NCBI RefSeq assembly: GCF_038246755.1
Contig: NZ_CP134706.1
Span: 5,707,501 to 5,771,500, forward strand
DNA from: Micromonospora sp. FIMYZ51
GTDB lineage: Bacteria; Actinomycetota; Actinomycetes; Mycobacteriales; Micromonosporaceae
Reading direction: 5' to 3'
Length of the DNA: 64,000 bases
Position numbers and translations under genes: made by a program. Below, piece after piece: positions 54,997-62,511 of the stretch (position 1 is its first letter; each line of letters opens with the position of its first letter). The notes beneath the pieces were generated by a model. The model was not told the origin of the DNA and did not search any database. It was given only the letters and a program-made list of their open reading frames with translations.

Positions 54997-56563
54997 CCGG
55001 GCCGGACTGCGAGCTGCCCGGGCCAGCCGGCGGACCGACCGGACCAGCCGCCGGACTGGCCGGGCCGGGCTGCGGGTTCACCAGGCCGGGCTGCGGGTTG
55101 GCCGGACCGGGCTGCGGGTTGGCCGGGCCAGCCGGCGGACTGGCCGGGCCGGGCTGCGGGTTGGCGGGGCTGGCTTGTGGGCTGGTCGGATCGGTCGCTG
55201 CGGCGGCCACCAGCCGCGCCGCGAACTGCGGGTAGGCGGCCCAGTGCGGGACGAGTTGGGAGGCGTGCACGCCACGCCAGACGAACCCCTCCGGCGTCCC
55301 ACCCGGCCAGCTCCACGCCGACCGCTGCCCACTCCGAGGGGCGAGCACCGCACGGTGCTCCTTGTGCCCGACCACCACCTCACCCCGACTGACGATCACG
55401 CTGTCGCTCTGTGCGGTCGCCTCCCGGTAGCCGACGACCATCCCGTCGCGGATGCTGCCGATCGCGTCAAGCACCCCGCACATGGGCAGCCCGTCCACCT
55501 CCCGGGCCAGCCAGAGCAGGCCGGCGCCCTCGGCGACCACCGGCCGGCCGGTCCGCGCCAGCTCGGCCACCGCGATGCAGAGCCGGCGGTTGGCGGAGAG
55601 TTGCTCGGCGTACGACTCGGGCAGCGCGCCGCCGATCACCAGCGCCCGGGTGCCGGCCGGCAGCCCCTCGTCGACGAACGGGTCGAGGGTGACCACCTCC
55701 GCACCGGCGGCCCGCAGCAACTCGGTCACCTCGGCATGGCCGAAACTGCCGCCCGGTCCCCCGGCCACCGCCACGATCGGCCGCTCGGCTCCGGACGGCC
55801 GGCCCGCCGGCACCCCGTCGGCCCCTGCCGGTGGCTCCGGCGACCACGGCTGCGCGGTCAGCGGCGGGGCGGAGCGGGCCATCCCGAGCAGCCGCTCCAG
55901 GTCCACCGTCGCGGCCACCGCCTCGCCCAGCCGACGTACCGCCCTGCTGGCCTCGCCGCCCCCGGCGAGCACGGGCATCACCCCGTGCCGGCGGGCCGGC
56001 AGCACCGGGGGCAGGTCCTGGCGGCGCAGCGCGCCGTAGACCGGTACGCCGATGTCGTCGAGCGCCTCGCGCAGCAGCGCCTCGTGCCGGGCGGAGGCGA
56101 CCCGGTTGAGGATCACGCCGCCGATCCACAGCTGCTCGTCGTACGCCCGGAAGCCGTGCACCAGGGCGGCCACCGACTGGCCCATCGCGGCGACGTCGAT
56201 CACCAGCACGACCGGGCTGCGCAGCGCGGTGGCCACGGCGGCGGTCGACTCGGTCTCGCAGCGCCCGGTGAGGCTGTCGTACAGGCCCATGCTGCCCTGC
56301 ACCACCGCCAGGCCGGTGCCCGCCGCCCCGTGGGCCAGCAGCGGGGCGAGCCGTTCGGTGCCGACCAGTCGGGGATCCAGGTTGCGTCCGGCCCGACCGG
56401 TGGCCAGCCCGAGATAGGCGGCGTCCACCTGGTCCGGACCGACCTTGAACCCGGCCACCTCCAGACCCCGGTCGGCGAGCGCGGCGAGCAAACCGATCGC
56501 CAAGGCGTTCTTGCCGTGTCCGGAGGAGGGAGCGCTGAGCACCAGACGCGGCACGACGGTCAT
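54941..56563 (-). CDS. cobB: cobyrinate/hydrogenobyrinate a,c-diamide synthase with repetitive C-terminal tail
   Basis: A 540-aa glutamine-dependent amidotransferase that amidates corrin ring side chains. N-terminal ATP-binding VVPRLVLSAPSSGHGKNALA and VGPDQVDAAYLGLATGR are followed by a GATase domain (AVAGGPGGSFGHAEV, VAEGAGLLWLAREVDGLPMC). The last roughly 80 residues are a Pro/Gly/Asn/Ser tail of PQPGPA-type units, dispensable-looking and encoded by a minisatellite. ATG at 56563 has GGAG upstream. The tail overlaps the PBP gene by 56 nt on the other strand. Confidence 0.93.
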   Translation of the reverse strand: MTVVPRLVLSAPSSGHGKNALAIGLLAALADRGLEVAGFKVGPDQVDAAYLGLATGRAGRNLDPRLVGTERLAPLLAHGAAGTGLAVVQGSMGLYDSLTGRCETESTAAVATALRSPVVLVIDVAAMGQSVAALVHGFRAYDEQLWIGGVILNRVASARHEALLREALDDIGVPVYGALRRQDLPPVLPARRHGVMPVLAGGGEASRAVRRLGEAVAATVDLERLLGMARSAPPLTAQPWSPEPPAGADGVPAGRPSGAERPIVAVAGGPGGSFGHAEVTELLRAAGAEVVTLDPFVDEGLPAGTRALVIGGALPESYAEQLSANRRLCIAVAELARTGRPVVAEGAGLLWLAREVDGLPMCGVLDAIGSIRDGMVVGYREATAQSDSVIVSRGEVVVGHKEHRAVLAPRSGQRSAWSWPGGTPEGFVWRGVHASQLVPHWAAYPQFAARLVAAAATDPTSPQASPANPQPGPASPPAGPANPQPGPANPQPGLVNPQPGPASPAAGPVGPPAGPGSSQSGPVSPRSGPTAGQSPEPVSP

Positions 56564-56747
56564 CATCGACTCCTCGCGAGCGGACGGCGTGCCGACCGTC
56601 GGCGCGCTCCGCCCGCGTGACGATAGCCGACACCCGCGAGGCGCACGCGCCGCCCGGTGCCCCTCCCACTGCGAGACGGCGCGGCCCGTCCCCCGAACCA
56701 CCGGACGCGCCCCTGGCGGCGCGGCACAGTGGCGGCGGTCATAGCGG

Positions 56748-56753
56748 TAGCCT
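56748..56753 (+). promoter_or_regulatory. -10 element (TAGCCT) for SURF1, likely leaderless
   Basis: TAGCCT fits TANNNT and lies seven bases before the GTG at 56761; the leader would be essentially absent. There is an AGGGG right against the GTG but no proper spacing. Confidence 0.4.
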
Positions 56754-56760
56754 TCCAGGG

Positions 56761-57570
56761 GTGTACCGGTTCCTGCTGACGCCGCGCTGGCTGGGCATCC
56801 TCGCGTTGACGCTGGTCGCCGCCACGGTGATGGTGCTGCTCGGCAACTGGCAGCTGGACCGCTACCACGGCCGTACCGCGGTAAACGAACGGATCGACGC
56901 CGGCCTGCGGATGGCACCGGTACCGCTGCGCGAGGCGTTGCCCGCGCCGACCGGCGGCCCGGGCACGGTCGGCCCGCCGCCGGCCGAGGAACGGACCTTC
57001 ACCCGGGTCACCGTGACCGGCCGCTACGACACCGAAAACGTCGTCCTGGTCCGGGGCCGCACGGTCGAGAGCAAGGTCGGCTTCGAGGTGGTCACGCCGC
57101 TGGTGCTGGCCGACGGCACGGCGGTGCTGGTGGACCGGGGCTGGATCCCGCCGGCCCCCGGCGGGGCGACGGCGCAGCCGGAGGTGCCGGCGGCACCGGC
57201 CGGTGAGGTGACCGTCGAGGGACGGGTGCACGCGAGCGAGAGCGGCGCCGGCACGGTGACCAGGCGTGACGGCCGGTTGGAGACCCGCCGGATCGCAGTC
57301 TCCCAGCTCGCCCGGGAGCTGCCGTACCCGGTGCACGGGGCGTACCTGCTGCTCGACGAGCAGACCCCGGCCGCCGACCCGGTGTTCAAGGCGATCCCGG
57401 TCGGGCACGCCAACAACTGGCAGAACCTCGGCTACGTCGTCCAGTGGTGGATCTTCGCCGCGATGACCCTGTTCGGCTACGGCTGGATCGCCCGCCGCGA
57501 GGCCCGCCGGCTGGCCGGTGTGACCGACGACCGTCCCCGCGACCGGGCTGCCGAGACCTCCGCCAGCTGA
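56761..57570 (+). CDS. SURF1-family cytochrome oxidase assembly protein
   Basis: A 269-aa protein with an N-terminal transmembrane helix (LGILALTLVAATVMVLLGNW) with QLDRYHGR after it, an extracytoplasmic domain and a C-terminal helix (WWIFAAMTLFGYGWIA). The NWQNLGYVVQWWIF box is the SURF1 signature. It assists assembly of haem a3 cytochrome oxidase. It is located between cobB and the DNA ligase, diverging from cobB. Confidence 0.93.
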   Translation: MYRFLLTPRWLGILALTLVAATVMVLLGNWQLDRYHGRTAVNERIDAGLRMAPVPLREALPAPTGGPGTVGPPPAEERTFTRVTVTGRYDTENVVLVRGRTVESKVGFEVVTPLVLADGTAVLVDRGWIPPAPGGATAQPEVPAAPAGEVTVEGRVHASESGAGTVTRRDGRLETRRIAVSQLARELPYPVHGAYLLLDEQTPAADPVFKAIPVGHANNWQNLGYVVQWWIFAAMTLFGYGWIARREARRLAGVTDDRPRDRAAETSAS

Positions 57571-57625
57571 CCGTTGCCAGCCAGCACCACCGGCACCCGC
57601 CACCGGGCCCGCGCCAACCGCGTCG

Positions 57626-59332
57626 TCAGCCGCCGCTGCGGGCGGTGTGGATGGCGCGGACCGCGTCGATGGTGTCGGCCTCGGCGGCGGTCTTGTCGTC
57701 GCGGTAGCGGACCACCCGGGCGAAGCGCAGGGCCACCCCGCCCGGGTAGCGCGAGCTGCGCTGCACGCCGTCGAAGGCGATTTCCACGACCTGCTCGGGA
57801 CGGACCCGGACCACCCAGTCGCCGCGTTCGGTGGCCAGGCCGAGGAAGCGTTCGGTCTGCCAGCGCAGCAACTCGTCGGTGAGCCCCTTGAAGGTCTTGC
57901 CGAGCATCACGAACCCGCCGGTGGCCGGGTCACGGGCACCCAGGTGCAGGTTGGACAGCCAGCCGGTACGCCGCCCGCTGCCCCACTCGACGGCGAGCAC
58001 GACCAGGTCCAGGGTGTGTCGGGGCTTCACCTTGACCCAGGCGGCACCACGCCGACCCGCGTCGTACGGTGCGTCGGGCGCCTTCACCACCACGCCCTCC
58101 TGGCCGGCGTCGAGCGCGGCGGCGAACGCCGCCCCGGCCTGCTCCGGCCCGTCCACCTCCACCCGCCCCACCAGCAGCGACGCGTCCACGGTGCCGCCGA
58201 GGGCGGCCCACCGGTCCCGGCCGGGCAGGTCGATCAGATCCGTGCCGTCGAGGTGCAGCAGATCGAAGAAGTACGGCGTGAGCACCGTCTCGCCGGTGCG
58301 TGCGGCGGCGGCGCGGACCGCCGGAGCGACCGGCGGGCCCTCGGCACCGCTGCCCGACCCGATGCCGTCTGGCCCGGTGTCATCCGGCGCGGTGTCATCC
58401 GGCGCGGTGTCGTCCGGCGCGGTGTCGCCGTCGTCGGGTTCCGTGCCGTCCGGCTCACCCGGTCGGGTGCCGGCCGACCCGGAGCGGCGGGCCGCGGCGC
58501 TGGAGGTCTGCTGGAACGGCAGCGGCCGACCGGTCTCGTCCAGCCCGATCGCCTCCCCATCCAGGACCAGTTCCCGGGCGGGCAGGGCGCGCACGGCCGC
58601 GACCACCTCGGGTACCCGGGTGGTGATCTCGTCCAGGCTGCGGGTGAAGACGGCGATGTCCCGGCCGCTGCGATGCACCTGGATGCGGATGCCGTCGAGC
58701 TTGACGTCGACCACTGCCGGTGTGCCGGTGGCGGTGAGCGCCTCGTCGACCGACGACGCGCTCTGCGCAAGCATCGGCGCCAACGGCCGACCGACCCGTA
58801 GCCCGAAGCCGGCCAGCGCGGCGGCCCCGCCGGTCAGCGCGGCCACCGCCACCTCCCGCAGGTCACCCGCGAGCAGCAGGGCCCGACGCACCGCAGTGAC
58901 TGGAACCCCGGCCGCCCGCGCGATCGCGTCGGCGAGCAACCCCGCCTGGGCACCGTGTCGCAGTTCGCCGAGGAAGAGCCCGGTCAGCAGGCGCTGCTCG
59001 TCGGCGGTCGCGGCGGCGTAGAGGGCGTCCACCAACCCCCGGCGGCGGGCCTGCGACCCGGTGCCGCGCACCGCCGCGATCCGGTCGATGGCGGCGTCGA
59101 CCGCAGCCACGGTCAGGGTCGGCTCCGCTGCCGGCGGCGGCAGGTCGCGCAGGCTGGCCCAGCCCACCCCGGTCTGCCGCTGCCGCAGCTCACCGGCGAG
59201 CCAGCCGGATCCCGCCGCGACCTCGGCCGGTTCGAGCCGGCGGAGCGCGTCGGCGAGCAGCTCGACCTTGGCCCGCCGGCCGCTGGTGGCGCCGACGGCC
59301 GCAGAGGTGGCAGCCACATCGAGGAATCGCAT
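57626..59332 (-). CDS. ATP-dependent DNA ligase with a repetitive insert
   Basis: A 568-aa LigB-type ligase: N-terminal DNA-binding domain, adenylation domain and OB fold. The nucleophilic Lys is in PAVVDVKLDGIRIQVHR. Further motifs are LVLDGEAIG, PYFFDLLHLDG, EGVVVKAPDAPYDAGRRG and WVKVKPRHTLDLVVL. Between the motif II/III regions an insert of about 50 residues, rich in Pro, Asp, Gly and Thr, contains PDDTA repeats from a 15-nt minisatellite (58376-58420). ATG at 59332 begins MRFLDVAATSAAVG; a copy of the 52-nt element abuts its start. Confidence 0.93.
   Translation of the reverse strand: MRFLDVAATSAAVGATSGRRAKVELLADALRRLEPAEVAAGSGWLAGELRQRQTGVGWASLRDLPPPAAEPTLTVAAVDAAIDRIAAVRGTGSQARRRGLVDALYAAATADEQRLLTGLFLGELRHGAQAGLLADAIARAAGVPVTAVRRALLLAGDLREVAVAALTGGAAALAGFGLRVGRPLAPMLAQSASSVDEALTATGTPAVVDVKLDGIRIQVHRSGRDIAVFTRSLDEITTRVPEVVAAVRALPARELVLDGEAIGLDETGRPLPFQQTSSAAARRSGSAGTRPGEPDGTEPDDGDTAPDDTAPDDTAPDDTGPDGIGSGSGAEGPPVAPAVRAAAARTGETVLTPYFFDLLHLDGTDLIDLPGRDRWAALGGTVDASLLVGRVEVDGPEQAGAAFAAALDAGQEGVVVKAPDAPYDAGRRGAAWVKVKPRHTLDLVVLAVEWGSGRRTGWLSNLHLGARDPATGGFVMLGKTFKGLTDELLRWQTERFLGLATERGDWVVRVRPEQVVEIAFDGVQRSSRYPGGVALRFARVVRYRDDKTAAEADTIDAVRAIHTARSGG
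58376..58420. repeat. 15-nt minisatellite in the ligase insert
   Basis: Three units GGTGTCATCCGGCGC (the third with one change) at 58376-58390, 58391-58405 and 58406-58420, plus a partial fourth. Read in frame they give the repeats (A)PDDT. Confidence 0.9.
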
Positions 59333-59343
59333 CGCCCCAGCGT

Positions 59344-59395
59344 AAGGAAGGGCCCCCGGTTAACGCCTGGTGTATAGCAGGGGACCCCTCCTAAC
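59344..59395 (+). repeat. 52-nt GGGCCC element, copy F, the most diverged
   Basis: AAGGAAGGGCCCCCGGTTAAC, then spacer CCTGGTGTATAGC and half-unit AGGGGACCCCTCCTAAC. It lies between the ligase start (59332) and the small gene ending at 59492, inside the likely ligase 5' leader. Confidence 0.8.
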
Positions 59396-59491
59396 CACCG
59401 GGTGGGACACCAGGTGCTGGGCCAGTGCTGTGCAGCGGGCTCGGGTCGGCACCCGCTGCACACACCACGTCGTCCAGGGTGGCGGTGTCGG

Positions 59492-59698
59492 TCAGGCCGG
59501 CACCGGTTCCTCGACGCGCAGGCCGCGGGCGCGGACCTCCTCGGCGATGCGGGACAGCGACGTGTCCAGGGCGACCAGGGCGGCGGACAGCTCACCGAGC
59601 TGTTCCTTGAGCGTGTCCTCGGGCCACGCGGAGACATCGACGTCCCCCAGTGCGCTGACGGCGGCCTCCAGGCGGGCCATCACCTCATTCGTACGCAT
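59492..59698 (-). CDS. small hypothetical protein, possible truncated DUF222-like segment
   Basis: A 68-aa helical protein (RTNEVMARLEAAVSALGDVD, then TLKEQLGELSAALVALDTSL) that resembles the N-terminal part of actinobacterial DUF222-type HNH proteins. No nuclease part follows, so it may be a remnant or an independent small protein. The ATG at 59698 has no good Shine-Dalgarno. Confidence 0.45.
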   Translation of the reverse strand: MRTNEVMARLEAAVSALGDVDVSAWPEDTLKEQLGELSAALVALDTSLSRIAEEVRARGLRVEEPVPA

Positions 59699-59768
59699 GT
59701 TCGAGAGGCTGCAACAGCCTGACGTCCGACACACCGGAAACGCCCACCTCAACCGCGAAGTTACGGAT

Positions 59769-61199
59769 TCACCCGCGATCCGTCTCGGCCCCTGCGGCGC
59801 GACCGGCCTGCGCCGCTGCGGCGCGACCCGCCTGAGGCGCTGCCCGACCCGCCTGCGCCACTGCGGCCAGCAACAACGCCTCGGCCAGGCAGACCCGGGC
59901 GAACTCGCCCAGGTGCAGGCTCTCGTTCGGCCCGTGCGCCCGGGCGTGCGGGTCCTCCACCCCGGTCACCAGGATCGCCGCCTGCGGGAACAACTCCTGG
60001 AACGTGGCGATGAACGGGATCGAGCCGCCGACGCCGATGTCCACCGGGTCGGTGCCGTCCCAGGCGGCCCGGAACGCCGACCGGGCCACGTCGAACACCG
60101 GCCCGGTCGCGTCGATGACGCAGGGGGCGCCGTCGTGCTCGAAGGTGACGCTCACCTGGGCACCCCACGGGACGTACCGCTCCAGGTGGTCGCGCAGCGC
60201 CGCGTACGCCCGGGTCGGCTCGTCGCCCGGCGCCAGCCGTACGCTCAACTTGGCCTTGGCGGCCGGGACCAGGGCGTTCGGTGCCTCCCCGGTGGCCGGG
60301 GCGTCGATCCCGAGCACCGCGAGCGCCGGCTTGGTCCAGAGCCGGTCGGTGATCCGGCCGGTGCCGATCAGCTGTACGCCCGGAGCCAGCCCGGCCTCGG
60401 CGCGGAACCGCAGTTCGGGGTAGTCGACGGTGGCGGTCTCCGCGCCGACCAGTCCCGCCACGGCGACGTTGCCGGCGTCGTCGTGCAGCGTGGCGAGCAG
60501 CCGGACCAGGGTGGTGAGCGCGTCCGGCACCGCACCGCCGAACATGCCGCTGTGCACCGCGTGGTCCAAGGTGCGTACCTCGACGAAGCAGTTGACGATG
60601 CCGCGCAGCGAGGTGGTCAGCGCCGGTACGCCGACATCCCAGTTGGCCGAGTCGGCGATCACGATGACGTCCGAGGCGATCGCGTCCCGGTGCTCGACGA
60701 GCAACTGCTCCAGCGAGTCGGAGCCGTACTCCTCCTCACCCTCGACGAAGACCACCACGCCGACCGGCAACCGGTCACCGAACGCGCGCAGCGCCGCCAC
60801 GTGGGCCATGATGCCGGCCTTGTCGTCGGCGGCACCGCGCCCGTAGAGCCGGCCGTCCCGCTCGACCGGCTCGAACGGGTCGGAGTCCCAGAGCGTCCGG
60901 TCCCCGACCGGCTGTACGTCGTGGTGGGCGTAGAGCATGACCGTCGGCGCGCCGGGCGGCGCCGCCTTGCGGCCGATCACCGCCGGCTGGCCACCGGCCC
61001 GCACGATCTGCACGTCGAGCCCGCAGCCGCGCAGCAGTTCGGCCACCGCCTCGGCGGACCGTTCCACGTGCGCGTGGTCGAAGCCGTCGAAGGCGATGCC
61101 GGGGATGCGGACCAGCCGCTCCAGGTCGGCCCGAACGCCGGGCAACTCCCGCGCGATGGCGGCCCGCAGGTCAGCCTCGGTCATGATCGGTATGGTCAT
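59769..61199 (-). CDS. M20 family dipeptidase
   Basis: A 476-aa zinc peptidase removing amino acids from dipeptides. Metal-binding and catalytic segments: VMLYAHHDVQPVGD (His, Asp), GRGAADDKAGI (bridging Asp), FVEGEEEYGSDSL (base Glu) and HARAHGPNESLHLGEF (His). The last roughly 35 residues are Ala/Gly/Arg repeats (AQAGRAA units) encoded by direct repeats. ATG at 61199 is used; ATG 61208 or 61184 are alternatives. Confidence 0.94.
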   Translation of the reverse strand: MTIPIMTEADLRAAIARELPGVRADLERLVRIPGIAFDGFDHAHVERSAEAVAELLRGCGLDVQIVRAGGQPAVIGRKAAPPGAPTVMLYAHHDVQPVGDRTLWDSDPFEPVERDGRLYGRGAADDKAGIMAHVAALRAFGDRLPVGVVVFVEGEEEYGSDSLEQLLVEHRDAIASDVIVIADSANWDVGVPALTTSLRGIVNCFVEVRTLDHAVHSGMFGGAVPDALTTLVRLLATLHDDAGNVAVAGLVGAETATVDYPELRFRAEAGLAPGVQLIGTGRITDRLWTKPALAVLGIDAPATGEAPNALVPAAKAKLSVRLAPGDEPTRAYAALRDHLERYVPWGAQVSVTFEHDGAPCVIDATGPVFDVARSAFRAAWDGTDPVDIGVGGSIPFIATFQELFPQAAILVTGVEDPHARAHGPNESLHLGEFARVCLAEALLLAAVAQAGRAAPQAGRAAAAQAGRAAGAETDRG

Positions 61200-61250
61200 G
61201 CCCGGCATCGTATGCCGAGCTCACCGGCAGGCAGCGCCGGCATCCGCAGG

Positions 61251-61901
61251 TCAGCCCAGCGAGGTGCGAGCGCCGGGGCGGTCGATCCGCAGGTAGTAGC
61301 GGTCGGCGTCGTGCGGCAGCGTGGGGGCACCGTCGATCACCACGTCGGCTCGGGCCTCGGTGCCGTCGGCGGCGAAGTGGACCTGCTCGCCGACGTGCCA
61401 GCGGCGCAGCTCCGGCAGGATCGACGGGCCGTCCCGGGTCACTGCCCGGGTCAGCCGCAGCGGTGCCGGGGCGGTGACGAAGACCGCCAGGGTCAGGTCG
61501 GGACCAGCGGTGGCGCGGGCCGCGCTCACCCCCTCCAGGATCAGCACCGGCGCGGCCGGCACCGGCACCGGCTGGGGCAGGAAGCGGCGGCGTACCCAGC
61601 TGTAACGGTGGTACGCCCCGGCCCGGCCGGCGCGTACCGGCGCCAGCACCGACTCCTCCAGCCGGGGCCAGAAGGTGAGCTGGTCGTCCCACCCGTCGAG
61701 CAGGTCATCGGTGTGCACCACCGGCACCCGGCCGCTGCCGACGGCGGCGAGGGCGTCGGCCAGGCGGGCGGCGAAGGCCGTCTTGCCCGCGCCGCTCGGC
61801 CCGTCGACCGCCACCAGCCGGGTACGCCCCAACCGGGCCGGCCGGACCAGCAGCCGTCGGGCCAGTCCGGTGTACGCCTCGAAGACCGCCACCACGGGCA
61901 C
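61251..61901 (-). CDS. P-loop kinase, uridine kinase-like
   Basis: A 216-aa NTPase with Walker A DGPSGAGKTAFAARL, an acidic VVHTDDLLDGWDDQ loop and a LEGVSAARA Walker B-like strand, as in uridine kinase-like proteins. The substrate is not certain. The GTG at 61901 (VPVVAVF) was chosen by frame and position. The likely cellular role is nucleoside or related small-molecule phosphorylation. It diverges from the rhodanese gene. Confidence 0.82.
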   Translation of the reverse strand: MPVVAVFEAYTGLARRLLVRPARLGRTRLVAVDGPSGAGKTAFAARLADALAAVGSGRVPVVHTDDLLDGWDDQLTFWPRLEESVLAPVRAGRAGAYHRYSWVRRRFLPQPVPVPAAPVLILEGVSAARATAGPDLTLAVFVTAPAPLRLTRAVTRDGPSILPELRRWHVGEQVHFAADGTEARADVVIDGAPTLPHDADRYYLRIDRPGARTSLG

Positions 61902-61972
61902 CGACGTTACCGATCGGGTTGTCCCGCACCGCTTTGGACCGCAACCATTCAGGCGGGCGGCATGATCGTGCC

Positions 61973-62389
61973 GTGTCCCATTCCGTGATGAGTCCCGGCG
62001 TCGAGGCGTTGCTGGAACAGGCCCGCGCGGGCATGAACCGGTTGACCCCACAGGAGACGGTGCAGGCCGCCACCCGGGGTGCGCTCGTGATCGACACCCG
62101 TACCGAATTGCAGCGTCGGGAGCAGGGCGACCTGCCCGGCGTCATCGTGATCGACCGGACGGTGCTGGAGTGGCGGCTCGACCCGGCCAGCGACTGGCGT
62201 ATCCCCGAGGCCACCGGGTACGACCTGGAGATCGTGGTGGTGTGCCGCCAGGGCTACAGTTCCAGCCTCGCGGCGGCGAGCCTGCGTGCGCTCGGCCTGC
62301 ACCGGGCCACCGACATGATCGGCGGGGTGGACGCCTGGCGGTCGGCGGGCCTGCCCTTCTCCGACCAGCCCGCCGACGTCCGCTACTGA
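61973..62389 (+). CDS. rhodanese-like sulfurtransferase domain protein
   Basis: A 138-aa single rhodanese domain. The active-site loop is VVVCRQGYSSSLAAASL, with the catalytic Cys in CRQGYS; ALVIDTRTELQRREQGDLPG is the N-terminal signature. The GTG at 61973 follows CATGAT by six bases, a possible leaderless start, and no Shine-Dalgarno is seen. Confidence 0.9.
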   Translation: MSHSVMSPGVEALLEQARAGMNRLTPQETVQAATRGALVIDTRTELQRREQGDLPGVIVIDRTVLEWRLDPASDWRIPEATGYDLEIVVVCRQGYSSSLAAASLRALGLHRATDMIGGVDAWRSAGLPFSDQPADVRY

Positions 62390-62511
62390 TTCACCCGGCC
62401 AGGCTCTGTTCGGCGGGCCTCCTCCGGCGACGGTCATCGATCACCGCGAGATGGTGACCACCCGGATTCGCGCCCTGGCTGCCCGGCGGTGGAGCAGATC
62501 GGCTCACGGAC

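Noticed and set aside
56590..56760. Possible cobalamin riboswitch before cobB, because GCCACTGTG occurs on the minus strand
   Set aside because: No B12 box (AGYCAGGAGAC-type) or adenosylcobalamin core follows, and the space is too short. A chance match in GC-rich DNA.
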